Positions 6,540-14,487 of a stretch of 24,230 nucleotides of DNA are shown piece by piece. The stretch covers positions 1 through 24,230 of the forward strand of contig CAJLHL010000027.1 of NCBI GenBank assembly GCA_905206455.1. The letters run 5' to 3'. A model generated the notes under the pieces. The model saw only the letters and a list, made by a program, of their open reading frames with translations. It searched no databases and was not told where the DNA came from. The position numbers were made by a program, and so were the translations under genes. Position 1 is the first letter of the stretch. Every line of letters begins with the position of its first letter. The DNA comes from an uncultured Eubacteriales bacterium. Its GTDB lineage: Bacteria; Bacillota; Clostridia; Peptostreptococcales; Anaerovoracaceae.

Positions 6540-6707
6540 GTATTTAACGTTTCTTTCATACACATCCGCCTGAGGCCTTGCTGTATATGAGATCTAACTA
6601 TTTGAATTTTACCCCGAAATAAAAATTCTGTCATTGGATTCAAAGTCCAAATTTTGCAAAAAAACAGACCGACCGAAAAATATATTTTCCGATCCGCCTG
6701 ATACGCA

Positions 6708-6737
6708 GAAAAAAAGCCGGAATCGAAATTCCGGCTT
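6708..6737 (-). terminator. rpmE terminator
   Basis: A 10-bp perfect stem (6714-6723 with 6728-6737, AAGCCGGAAT/ATTCCGGCTT, 4-nt loop) is followed on the minus strand by a run of Ts. It lies just after the rpmE stop. Confidence 0.9.
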
Positions 6738-6744
6738 GTCGTTC

Positions 6745-6945
6745 TTATTCCATATTGAACTTTTTCTTGAATTTTTCTACACGGCCGCCGCGGTTGATGA
6801 ACTTCTGCTGACCTGTGAAGAAAGGGTGGCATGCGGAGCATACGTCTAATCTCATCTCTTCTTTGGCAGACTTGGTTTCAAAAGTGTTGCCGCATGCGCA
6901 AGTTACCTTGCAGACCTTGTAATCTGGATGGATTCCTTCTCTCAT
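6745..6945 (-). CDS. rpmE: 50S ribosomal protein L31, zinc-binding form
   Basis: A 66-residue component of the large ribosomal subunit. It opens MREGIHPDYK, the family hallmark, and has the four zinc ligands Cys16, Cys18, Cys36 and Cys39 (TCACG and VCSACHPFFTGQ), so it is the C+ form, which also stores zinc. The frame is open to a GTG at 6954, but AGAGGTG is better read as the ribosome binding site for the ATG at 6945. It has its own terminator. In many Clostridia rpmE directly follows rho; here DUF1385 and prmC lie between them. Confidence 0.96.
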   Translation of the reverse strand: MREGIHPDYKVCKVTCACGNTFETKSAKEEMRLDVCSACHPFFTGQQKFINRGGRVEKFKKKFNME

Positions 6946-7184
6946 CTTTTTCACCTCTTTTCGCGTGGAGTATATATGGACTTCACGTTTTTCTCTATTT
7001 TATGTTTTGACATGCGACGCTGCAAAATCACAACGATAGCTTTAACAGCATACCACACTGAAAATCAAAGAGCAAGTACTTTTCTCCCGGATTTTAGAAT
7101 TTTCCGATGAAATGCAAAAAAACAAATCCGCATCACCTTTTACAATCCATTTTCACCGGAAAGGCGATCTTTCCGCCGGGCATG

Positions 7185-8066
7185 TCACCGCTGCCTCCTG
7201 CAGCTGATTACGCGATCCAGTCCCGTCAGATCTTTGTGAACTTCGATCTCACTATAGTATCCGGCGCCCCTGAGAAGAGAGGTCACCGCTTCCGCCTGAT
7301 CGCAGCCAATCTCCAGAAACATCAGCCCATCCTTCTTCAGACTCCCGAAAGCGTCCTCTGCGATTCTCCGGTAGAAATCGAGTCCATCACTTCCGCCGTC
7401 AAGAGCCTTTATCGGTTCGTGATCCCGGACTTCCGTCTGCAGCGTATCGATATCCTGCGTAGGTATATACGGCGGATTCGAGAGAATCATATCGAAAGAA
7501 TCTTTTATACGAACTGTTTTTTTTCTTTTTGTCATGAAGAAAAGATCGGATTCACGAAATTCGATCCTGCCGTTCAGACCGTTTCTTGCCGCATTTCCGC
7601 GGGCGACTTCCAGCGCTTCCGGGCTGATGTCACAGGCTGTGATTTTCGCTTTTGGCAGAAAATGCGCCATCGAAACAGCGATCGCACCGCTCCCGCAGCA
7701 CATATCCAGAATCGATAAAGACCTTTTTTTCTCTCCCGCCCGCTTCAGAGCTAATTCCACCAGAGTCTCCGTATCCTGGCGGGGAATCAGAACCGAGGGA
7801 TTGACCGCAAAATTCAGCCCCATAAATTCCTGACTTCCCAGAATATACTGCAACGGTTCCCCTGCAGCTCTCCGATCGATCAGGCTAAAATATGCGTCAG
7901 CCCGATATTCGTCGGTAGCGTCATTTCTGTGAACATAGAGAAATGTTCTGTCCGCTTTCTCCAAGTACAGCAGAAGTGTCTCCGCGTCCCTTTTGGCATC
8001 GGCGATCTTTGCCTCTTCCAGCCGATGAATCCCCACTTCCAGCATATGTCCGAATGTAATGTACAT
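7185..8066 (-). CDS. prmC: Release factor glutamine methyltransferase
   Basis: SAM-dependent N5-methylation of the GGQ glutamine of release factors. The protein is 293 residues from the ATG at 8066, which has a GGGAG site; an in-frame TTG at 8084 is an alternative. The N-terminal helical domain carries GEPLQYILGSQEF (70-82). The Rossmann methyltransferase domain has SAM-binding CCGSGAIA (123-130, a variant of the common GTGSGAIA) and the substrate-glutamine motif NPPY (197-200). It lies between the DUF1385 gene and rpmE, with prfA, its probable substrate, further along the same strand. About 40-60 bp separates it from DUF1385, so co-transcription is likely. Confidence 0.95.
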   Translation of the reverse strand: MYITFGHMLEVGIHRLEEAKIADAKRDAETLLLYLEKADRTFLYVHRNDATDEYRADAYFSLIDRRAAGEPLQYILGSQEFMGLNFAVNPSVLIPRQDTETLVELALKRAGEKKRSLSILDMCCGSGAIAVSMAHFLPKAKITACDISPEALEVARGNAARNGLNGRIEFRESDLFFMTKRKKTVRIKDSFDMILSNPPYIPTQDIDTLQTEVRDHEPIKALDGGSDGLDFYRRIAEDAFGSLKKDGLMFLEIGCDQAEAVTSLLRGAGYYSEIEVHKDLTGLDRVISCRRQR

Positions 8067-8123
8067 TTTTCGTAACTCTCCCAACTTCCGTCCTTCGTGC
8101 GTTTTTTATGAATAACCCGCCGG

Positions 8124-9392
8124 CTATTTTTTATCCAGTTCTTCCAGCATCGAAAAATCATTGACAGCCAAGTCGCCCTCTCTGACAGCCGGATGTTCCA
8201 GGTCCTTTAAAAGCTCTTTAAAAATTACTGTCTCCTGCGCCGTCTCAGACGATTCCGTATCGTTCCGTCTGTCCTCCCGCTCATTCTCCTCCGCTGTTCC
8301 AGCGGATCGCTTCTCATCCTTCTCTCCGACAGCTGATTGTCTGCCTTCCGGGCTGATATCTCCTTCCGCGATTTCCCGAGACGCTTTCCACTGTTCCCGG
8401 TCGATGAGATTGCCCTTACTGTCCGTATCGAAAATACGGGACTGCGGAGGTTCCTCGCTGAGGCATACATTTACCGCGACGATCGCTACTTCCAGCATGC
8501 TCTCGTCAGGAACTTTCGTCGTCAGACGCTGCATCAGCAGACCGGGAACGCTCAGAACCTTAACCACAGCCGAATCACTTCGTCCTGCCCAGCGGAGAAG
8601 CTCATAAGACAGGCCCGCCACCACCGGAATCAGAAGAATTCTCGACAGAAGTCTTACGGCGATGTTTGGCCACCCCAGGAAAGAAAACAGCAGCAGACTG
8701 ATGAGAAATACAAACATAATAAAGCTCGTGCCGCATCTCGGATGAAGCGTTTCAAACCGAGCGCAGTTTTCAGGCGTCAGTTCCAGACCGTTCTCATAAC
8801 AGTGAATCGTCTGATGTTCCGCCCCGTGATACTGAAAGACTCTTCGAATATCCTGCATCTTAGAAATCAGCACCACATAGACGATAAACATAGCGATTCG
8901 AAGCACACCCTCGATGAGATTCAGCAAAATCGAACTGTCGGTAAACGATCTGCACAGACCCACTACCCAGGTAGGCAGAAGAACAAAGATCCCGACCGAC
9001 ACGGCCAGGGCTACGATGACCGATCCATAGAGGAGAAAATTAAACAGCGCTTTTTCACCGAATTTTTCACCGAACCATCTTTCGAACCTGCCCGGCTCCG
9101 ATTCACTGTCCTCTTCCTCGATATCCTCTTCCACCACCCCGGCGGAGTACATGAGAGTCTTTGTCCCTGTCACCAGAGAATCCACAAACGCCAAAACGCC
9201 TCTGAGAACCGGCCATTTCATCCACGCTTTTTTCGGCGGAAGCGGTTCTTCCTTCACATTAATCGAACCGTCTGCCCTTCTGACTGCGATAGCGGAACGA
9301 TCCGCTCCCTTCATCATAATACCTTCCATGACAGCCTGCCCGCCCATTTTGGTGGGATTGGCGTCTTTTATAAATATCTTGCTGAAATCCAT
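8124..9392 (-). CDS. DUF1385 (YqhQ-like) membrane protein
   Basis: A 422-residue integral membrane protein of the DUF1385 family, function unknown. Family signatures are GGQAVMEGIMMKG (near 17-29), the central YHGAEHQTIHCYE (near 193-205) and HPRCGTSF (near 222-229). Hydrophobic segments lie at about 118-145, 160-180, 225-245 and 250-270. The tail beyond about 320 is highly charged (Glu, Arg, Ser) and longer than I expect for the family. The gene starts 12 bp after rho, and its AAGGGG site overlaps the rho stop codon, so the two are translationally close. rho-DUF1385-prmC-prfA is a recurrent clostridial cluster. Confidence 0.92.
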   Translation of the reverse strand: MDFSKIFIKDANPTKMGGQAVMEGIMMKGADRSAIAVRRADGSINVKEEPLPPKKAWMKWPVLRGVLAFVDSLVTGTKTLMYSAGVVEEDIEEEDSESEPGRFERWFGEKFGEKALFNFLLYGSVIVALAVSVGIFVLLPTWVVGLCRSFTDSSILLNLIEGVLRIAMFIVYVVLISKMQDIRRVFQYHGAEHQTIHCYENGLELTPENCARFETLHPRCGTSFIMFVFLISLLLFSFLGWPNIAVRLLSRILLIPVVAGLSYELLRWAGRSDSAVVKVLSVPGLLMQRLTTKVPDESMLEVAIVAVNVCLSEEPPQSRIFDTDSKGNLIDREQWKASREIAEGDISPEGRQSAVGEKDEKRSAGTAEENEREDRRNDTESSETAQETVIFKELLKDLEHPAVREGDLAVNDFSMLEELDKK

Positions 9393-9404
9393 TGCTTTTA
9401 CCCC

Positions 9405-11306
9405 TTAACCAAATACCTTTGTCCTGTTCACTATATTTATGAAATCCGCATTGCTTTTCGTATGAGCCAGATTGTCGATAATAGATTCGGTAACGTCCTG
9501 AACTCCCTGATTCGACATGGCCCGGCGCACTTTCCAGATCGCTTCCAGTTCTTCTCCGGACAGAAGAAGGTCTTCCCTCCGGGTTCCCGACTTATTGAGA
9601 TTGATCGCTGGAAAAATTCGCTTTTCCGATAGTTTTCTATCGAGATGGAGCTCCATATTGCCGGTGCCTTTGAATTCCTCGAAAATCACATCGTCCATTC
9701 TGCTTCCGGTCTCTATAAGAGCCGTAGCCAGAATGGTAATGCTTCCGCCTTCCTCCAGCTTTCTCGCCGCTCCGAAAAATTTCTTCGGTTTGTGAAGAGC
9801 CCCGGGATCGATACCGCCGGAAAGTGTCTTCCCCGAAGACGGGACTACCATATTATAAGCTCTGGCGAGACGCGTGATACTGTCCAGCAGAATCACTACA
9901 TCTTTGCGATGCTCAACCATGCGCTGAGCGTGAGCCAGCACCATTTCCGCCACCCTGACATGATGTTCCGGCTGCTCGTCAAAAGTGGAATAGATGACGT
10001 CGCCCTTGATGGAGCGCTGCATATCAGTCACTTCTTCCGGACGCTCATCGATGAGCAGCACGATCACATGCATCTCCGGATGTTTTTCCTCGATAGTTGC
10101 CGCGATATTTTTCAGCAGAACCGTCTTTCCCGCTTTCGGAGGCGCGACGATCAAACCGCGCTGACCTTTCCCGATCGGAGCCACCAGATCGATAAGACGC
10201 ATCGAGAGATCCGCCTTTCCGTTTTCCAGACTGATCCGCTCATACGGAAAAATCGGAGTCAAGTCCTCAAAGTTCGGACGGCGCATAGAAACTCCCGGTT
10301 CGTCGTCATTTACCGTATTGACATACAGCAATGCGCCAAACCGTTCGCCTTCATTCGGTCTTCTTGAAATTCCCTTGATTTTATCGCCTGTTTTCAGATT
10401 AAAACGCCGGATCTGCGTTGGAGATACATAGATGTCTTTATCGCTTGTAAGAAAATTATGAAATCTTAAAAAACCGAACCCGCCCTCCGCGATATCGAGG
10501 ATGCCGTCTACTGGCGGCCGCTCTTCCGCGGTATACTGACGTTTCTCGCTCTTTTCCGTTTTTTCGCGCAGTTCGTTTCTGTAATTTTTCTCCCGGTGCG
10601 GACTCGCAGATACGGAATCTGTCTCCCGGGCGCTGTCTAACTGACCTGCGGAATCCTGGCCTGCGCTGCTGAAGTTCCCGCTGTTTCCCATCGCGTTTTC
10701 ACCGCTGCCGGTTCTGTCTTCGCTGTCAGGATTCTCCCCGCTGCTTCCTTCCGGACAATGGGACGGATAGGGAGAGTGTTCCTGATAACGCGGACGATTC
10801 TGCCGGAAATCAGAAAAATCCTTGCGCTTCTGAGATCCTCTGTGCCCCTGTTCTTCCATTTTTCCCCTGTCTTCTGCAGACGCATCCGCCGGTTCTGAGG
10901 TATTCTGCATCCGACTGGACTGATTCCCCTCTGACCCCGATTTTACAGCTGGTATCTCCGATGGCTCCGTATCACTGTCGTTTTCCATTTTTGCAGAGCT
11001 CTTTTCCACCGCTGAAGCGGAAACGCCTTCTTCAATCTCCGGAGATTGTCCTGCTCCTGCCTTTTTTCCAGCGTCTCCGGTTTCCATCTCTTTCTTTTTC
11101 TCAAATGCCGTATTTTCTGTGCGGAATGTCCCCTGCTCTCGTTTCGTTCCATCAATCAGCAGGTTCGCTTTCAGCCGGGCAATCAGCGCCTCTTTCAGCT
11201 CCGGTTTTCTCATTTGTCCCGGATTTTCAATACCGAATTGCCGCGCAAGTTCACGCAATTGATCTACTTTCATAGATTTCACGTCATTTGCGTCTACGTT
11301 TGTCAT
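9405..11306 (-). CDS. rho: Transcription termination factor Rho with long disordered insert
   Basis: A hexameric RNA-dependent ATPase that ends transcription and suppresses antisense transcription. It is 633 residues from ATG 11306, preceded by GGGGGA; an upstream ATG at 11324 has no such site. In order: Rho_N SAP-like domain (about 8-45), a Ser/Glu/Arg/Gly-rich low-complexity region of about 210 residues (50-262), the cold-shock-like RNA-binding domain from DGILDIAEGGFGFLRF (about 266 on), then the ATPase with P-loop APPKAGKT (388-395), Walker B VVILLD (470-475) and PSSGKTLSGG (489-498). E. coli Rho (about 419 residues) lacks the insert; such inserts occur in Actinobacteria and some Clostridia. 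Confidence 0.95.
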   Translation of the reverse strand: MTNVDANDVKSMKVDQLRELARQFGIENPGQMRKPELKEALIARLKANLLIDGTKREQGTFRTENTAFEKKKEMETGDAGKKAGAGQSPEIEEGVSASAVEKSSAKMENDSDTEPSEIPAVKSGSEGNQSSRMQNTSEPADASAEDRGKMEEQGHRGSQKRKDFSDFRQNRPRYQEHSPYPSHCPEGSSGENPDSEDRTGSGENAMGNSGNFSSAGQDSAGQLDSARETDSVSASPHREKNYRNELREKTEKSEKRQYTAEERPPVDGILDIAEGGFGFLRFHNFLTSDKDIYVSPTQIRRFNLKTGDKIKGISRRPNEGERFGALLYVNTVNDDEPGVSMRRPNFEDLTPIFPYERISLENGKADLSMRLIDLVAPIGKGQRGLIVAPPKAGKTVLLKNIAATIEEKHPEMHVIVLLIDERPEEVTDMQRSIKGDVIYSTFDEQPEHHVRVAEMVLAHAQRMVEHRKDVVILLDSITRLARAYNMVVPSSGKTLSGGIDPGALHKPKKFFGAARKLEEGGSITILATALIETGSRMDDVIFEEFKGTGNMELHLDRKLSEKRIFPAINLNKSGTRREDLLLSGEELEAIWKVRRAMSNQGVQDVTESIIDNLAHTKSNADFINIVNRTKVFG

Positions 11307-11333
11307 ATTAAATAAGTCCCCCATTGCAAAACA

Positions 11334-11369
11334 TGCGGATCCGTACCGAAAAATCAGGTCAGATCCGCA
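11334..11369 (-). promoter_or_regulatory. Hairpin between glpX and rho
   Basis: TGCGGATC (11334-11341) pairs with GATCCGCA (11362-11369) around a 20-nt loop. On the minus strand TGTTTTG follows, a poor T tract. It could be a weak terminator after glpX or an attenuator in the rho leader. Confidence 0.4.
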
Positions 11370-11386
11370 CCTTTTGAGTCATTTTA

Positions 11387-12388
11387 CTATTTTACCTTCG
11401 CATAAGTCGGTTTTTGGTTCATATCGTGAACCGCTTCGATAAAGCGCACGGTTCCCGTCGCGCTTCTCATCACCACCGTATGCGTTTTCACCTTATTATT
11501 CGGAAGGAATCTTACGCCTCGCAGCATATCCCCGTCGCTGACTCCGGTGGCGATAAACAGAACATCGTTACCGGCTGCCAGGTCGTCAGTGGTCATTACC
11601 TTATAGTAGGACGGATCTGTCTGCGCTCTTTTGATTTCCTCCGACGTATGAGCCACCAGTCTTCCCTGGATTTCACCCCCGAGACACTTGAGCGCGGAAG
11701 CTGCCAGTACTCCCTCCGGACATCCTCCGATGCCGGCGAGCACATCTACACCGCTGTCCTCAAAGCAGGTAGCGATCGCCGCTCCCACGTCCCCGTCAGT
11801 AAAAAGCTTGATCCGGCAGCCCAACTGGCGGCACTGCGCCATGATATCCTTGTGCCGGTCTCTCTCGAGAATCGTAACGGTAAGATCCTCGATATTCTTG
11901 TCAAGAGCCTTCGCAATATTGAGCAGATTTTCCTTCAGCGGCTTTTCCAAATCGATAGCGCCTTTTGCCTTCGGCCCTACTGCCAATTTTTCCATATAGA
12001 AATTCTTCGTATTATACAGACATCCTCTCGGAGCGATGGAGATCACCGCGATAGCGTTAGAAAGTCCCTTTGCGGTGGAAGTCGTACCATCCAGCGGGTC
12101 TACCGCGATATCAACCTTTGTCGCATCGGTACCGCCGATACCGATCTCTTCACCGATATACAGCATCGGCGCTTCATCCTTTTCGCCTTCGCCGATGACG
12201 ACTACACCGTCGATATTTACCGTATCGAACATATTTCTCATACCTGTAACCGCCGCCTGATCCGCGGCATTCTTATCCCCGCGGCCCATCCACTTGGCCG
12301 ACGCGATGGCTGCCGTTTCGGTTACACGCGCCAGTTCCAGTCCCAGGTCTCTGTCCATTACCTTCGTCGATTCATTTCCTGTAGTCAT
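11387..12388 (-). CDS. glpX: Fructose-1,6-bisphosphatase, class II
   Basis: Hydrolyses fructose-1,6-bisphosphate to fructose-6-phosphate in gluconeogenesis, with divalent metal. The length of 333 residues is usual for GlpX. Metal-site motifs are GEGEKDEAPMLY (66-77) and DPLDGTT (97-103), with DGDVGAAI further on; these define the Li-sensitive phosphatase superfamily, GlpX branch. Some GlpX proteins, such as in cyanobacteria, also act on sedoheptulose-bisphosphate; nothing here decides that. ATG at 12388 has AAGGAGAT upstream. It lies between an LCP-family gene and rho on the same strand, with a hairpin leader at 12431-12477. Confidence 0.95.
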   Translation of the reverse strand: MTTGNESTKVMDRDLGLELARVTETAAIASAKWMGRGDKNAADQAAVTGMRNMFDTVNIDGVVVIGEGEKDEAPMLYIGEEIGIGGTDATKVDIAVDPLDGTTSTAKGLSNAIAVISIAPRGCLYNTKNFYMEKLAVGPKAKGAIDLEKPLKENLLNIAKALDKNIEDLTVTILERDRHKDIMAQCRQLGCRIKLFTDGDVGAAIATCFEDSGVDVLAGIGGCPEGVLAASALKCLGGEIQGRLVAHTSEEIKRAQTDPSYYKVMTTDDLAAGNDVLFIATGVSDGDMLRGVRFLPNNKVKTHTVVMRSATGTVRFIEAVHDMNQKPTYAKVK

Positions 12389-12430
12389 CTTAAAATATCT
12401 CCTTCAAAGTCACATCGGTTTCCAGATTCC

Positions 12431-12477
12431 GGCTGCCGTCAACTCCCGTCGTAAAACAAAGTTGACTCGACACAGCC
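12431..12477 (-). promoter_or_regulatory. Two-part inverted repeat in the glpX leader
   Basis: GTCAACT (12438-12444) and AGTTGAC (12460-12466) form a perfect 7-bp inverted repeat with a 15-nt spacer, enclosed by GGCTG/CAGCC (12431-12435 with 12473-12477). It may be an RNA hairpin in the glpX leader or a protein-binding site. Confidence 0.35.
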
Positions 12478-12514
12478 TCGTTTCGATTATTTCTGCTGTT
12501 TCTAAAGATTCAGA

Positions 12515-13477
12515 TTATTCATTTGTACTGTCGGATCCGGTACTATCGCCGGTTGCTACCTGATAAATTTCCAGCAACATTTCCTCCGTCTTGGCTTCGT
12601 CCTGGATATAATAGGACGTCGCGCCGATATACTGGCCCTCGCCCGGCAGTGTGTATGTGGTGATCGCATTGCTCTCGAGCCCCATGGCTTTCAGGGCGTA
12701 TTTGGACGCCGCTCCCAGCGTCACGTCAGATTTGACATTTGACGTGATCAGTTTTGCGGAATCCACGATACCGTGTTCGACACACTGTTTAAAAAGAGAC
12801 TTCATAAATACCTGCTGTGCTTCCACACGGCCGATATCCCCGTTGCTGTAACCCTTTCGGAATCTGAGATACTGCACCGCATGCTCTCCGTCCAGCGTCT
12901 GCTGACCTGCCGGAATACGTATGTGAAGCGGTGGATCGTCATACGGATCGTCATATTTCATCGCTTTTGGCACATCGATCGGTACTCCTCCGACACCGTC
13001 TACAATCGATTCTACCGCATCGTAATCTATGATCGCGTAATAATTGATCGGAATACCCATCAGAACGTCGCTGACCGCATTCGCAGTAGCGATAACTCCT
13101 TTATCGCTGGCATACGCAGCATTTATTTTTTTCTGAGAAGGAGACGTATAGCCGTCTCTTTCATAATAAGTATCACGCGGTATCGAAATCAGATCTACTT
13201 TATTGGAATCCATATCCCAGCTGACCAGCATCAATACATCAGAAAGACCGTCGTTTACACCCACCGCCAGCAGATTAACCCGCTTCGCGTCTGCAAATGC
13301 CTCAAAAAACGGACTGTTCGGATCTACCAAAACATCGATTTCATCTTCGATGCCCCCGCTGACGCCGTCGGAGTTATCAAAGATTTGAATATTTGATACG
13401 AGCTTGACCACCGGTATGAGAATCAGCGTAAACAGAACCAAACAAATTAGAAATACTTTTACAAAACTTTTAGCCAT
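12515..13477 (-). CDS. LytR-CpsA-Psr (LCP) family cell-envelope protein
   Basis: LCP proteins are membrane-anchored phosphotransferases that attach polymers (teichoic acids, capsule) to peptidoglycan. The protein is 320 residues: an N-terminal membrane segment (about 6-28), then an extracellular LCP domain. Conserved features are VNLLAVGVN (67-75) with Asp80, the arginine-aspartate pair in SIPRDTYY (98-105), KINAAYA (117-123) and YLRFRKGYSNGDIGR near 203-217. The C-terminus is Ser/Thr/Gly-rich. ATG at 13477 has AGGAAATTG upstream. It has its own promoter (13553-13581) and is the first gene of the run toward glpX. The exact glycopolymer substrate cannot be told. Confidence 0.9.
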   Translation of the reverse strand: MAKSFVKVFLICLVLFTLILIPVVKLVSNIQIFDNSDGVSGGIEDEIDVLVDPNSPFFEAFADAKRVNLLAVGVNDGLSDVLMLVSWDMDSNKVDLISIPRDTYYERDGYTSPSQKKINAAYASDKGVIATANAVSDVLMGIPINYYAIIDYDAVESIVDGVGGVPIDVPKAMKYDDPYDDPPLHIRIPAGQQTLDGEHAVQYLRFRKGYSNGDIGRVEAQQVFMKSLFKQCVEHGIVDSAKLITSNVKSDVTLGAASKYALKAMGLESNAITTYTLPGEGQYIGATSYYIQDEAKTEEMLLEIYQVATGDSTGSDSTNE

Positions 13478-13552
13478 CTCAATTTCCTGTCGTTTTCCCT
13501 TCTAACTTTTCCTATTGCTATGAATATTCTTTCCCTTCTATCTCGATACTTA

Positions 13553-13581
13553 ATCATATACTTATTTTTCTGACAGCGCAA
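13553..13581 (-). promoter_or_regulatory. Probable promoter of the LCP gene
   Basis: On the minus strand there is TTGCGC (13576-13581), a 17-nt spacer, then TATGAT (13553-13558), about 75 nt before the ATG. It starts right after the hbd terminator. Confidence 0.5.
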
Positions 13582-13582
13582 C

Positions 13583-13611
13583 AAAAAAAACGGCCGAACG
13601 AGTCGGCCGTT
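13583..13611 (-). terminator. crt-hbd operon terminator
   Basis: A 9-bp perfect stem, AACGGCCGA/TCGGCCGTT (13589-13597 with 13603-13611), with a 5-nt loop and a run of Ts on the minus strand, 16 bp after the hbd stop. Confidence 0.92.
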
Positions 13612-13626
13612 ATGATTCTTTAGAAT

Positions 13627-14469
13627 TTATTTATATTTATAGAATCCTTCTCCGGTTTTCTGTCCCAGTTTTCCGGCTCTGACCATTTTTCTGAGAAGAG
13701 TGCAGGCTCTGTATTTCGGCTCTCTGAACTCTTCATATAATACGTCCATGATCGAAAGGCAGATATCCAGACCCACCAGATCCGCCAAAGCGAGAGGTCC
13801 CATCGGATGATTCGCTCCCAGTTTCATCGCCTGGTCGATATCTTCCGCTTTCGCCAGCCCTTCCGCTAATACGGATACCGCCTCGTTGATCATAGGAACC
13901 AGCATTCGGTTTACCACAAAACCAGGGGCTTCCGTCACGAGAATCGGTGTCTTCTGCAGTTTCTTTGCCATGTCAACGGCGAAGTCAATCGTCTCCTGAG
14001 ATGTGTTGTATCCCGGAATCATTTCCACTAATTTCATGACCGGCGCCGGGTTAAAGAAATGCATACCGATGACTTTGTCATCCCTCTTTGTCACAGAGGC
14101 GATTTCTGTCACGGAAAGAGACGATGTATTCGTCGCAAGGATTACTTCCGGTCTGCACATTTCATCTAATTGACGGAACAATTCTTTCTTCGTTCCCATA
14201 TTTTCCGAAGCCGCCTCGATGACGAAATCCGCATCCTTCAGAAGTTCGATGTCTGTAGACCCTGTAATTCTGGCCATACTCGCATCGCGCTCTTCCGGCG
14301 TAAGCCAGCCGTTGGAGATCATAAACTCATAATTTCCCAACACTTTATCCTTTGCCGCATTTACCGACTCCTGTCTTCTCGCACGATAAACGACCTCAAA
14401 ACCGTGCTGTGCACATATCTGAATCAGGCCGATTCCCATTGTCGATGCACCCAAAATACCGATTTTCAT
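13627..14469 (-). CDS. hbd: 3-hydroxybutyryl-CoA dehydrogenase
   Basis: Interconverts acetoacetyl-CoA and (S)-3-hydroxybutyryl-CoA in the butyrate pathway. It is 280 residues, the usual length. The N-terminal Rossmann domain has GASTMG (7-12), where the second glycine of GxGxxG is Ser9. The end of the second beta strand reads VVYRARRQE (26-34), with Arg residues where NAD-dependent members have an acidic residue. Catalytic features NTSSLS (114-119) and the His in MHFFNPAP (136-143) are intact. The C-terminal helical domain has NHPMGPLALADL. ATG at 14469 has a strong AAGGAGG. It follows crt by 18 bp, and the operon ends at 13583-13611. The basic coenzyme pocket suggests NADPH use. Confidence 0.93.
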   Translation of the reverse strand: MKIGILGASTMGIGLIQICAQHGFEVVYRARRQESVNAAKDKVLGNYEFMISNGWLTPEERDASMARITGSTDIELLKDADFVIEAASENMGTKKELFRQLDEMCRPEVILATNTSSLSVTEIASVTKRDDKVIGMHFFNPAPVMKLVEMIPGYNTSQETIDFAVDMAKKLQKTPILVTEAPGFVVNRMLVPMINEAVSVLAEGLAKAEDIDQAMKLGANHPMGPLALADLVGLDICLSIMDVLYEEFREPKYRACTLLRKMVRAGKLGQKTGEGFYKYK

Positions 14470-14487
14470 AAAATAACCTCCTTACGA

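Noticed and set aside
8337..9632. Long plus-strand ORF (431 codons)
   Set aside because: Antisense to the DUF1385 gene and the rho end; composition rich in His/Arg/Phe, no ribosome binding site, and the minus strand has clear families.
11414..12454. Plus-strand ORF of 346 codons
   Set aside because: Antisense shadow of glpX, which has intact motifs.
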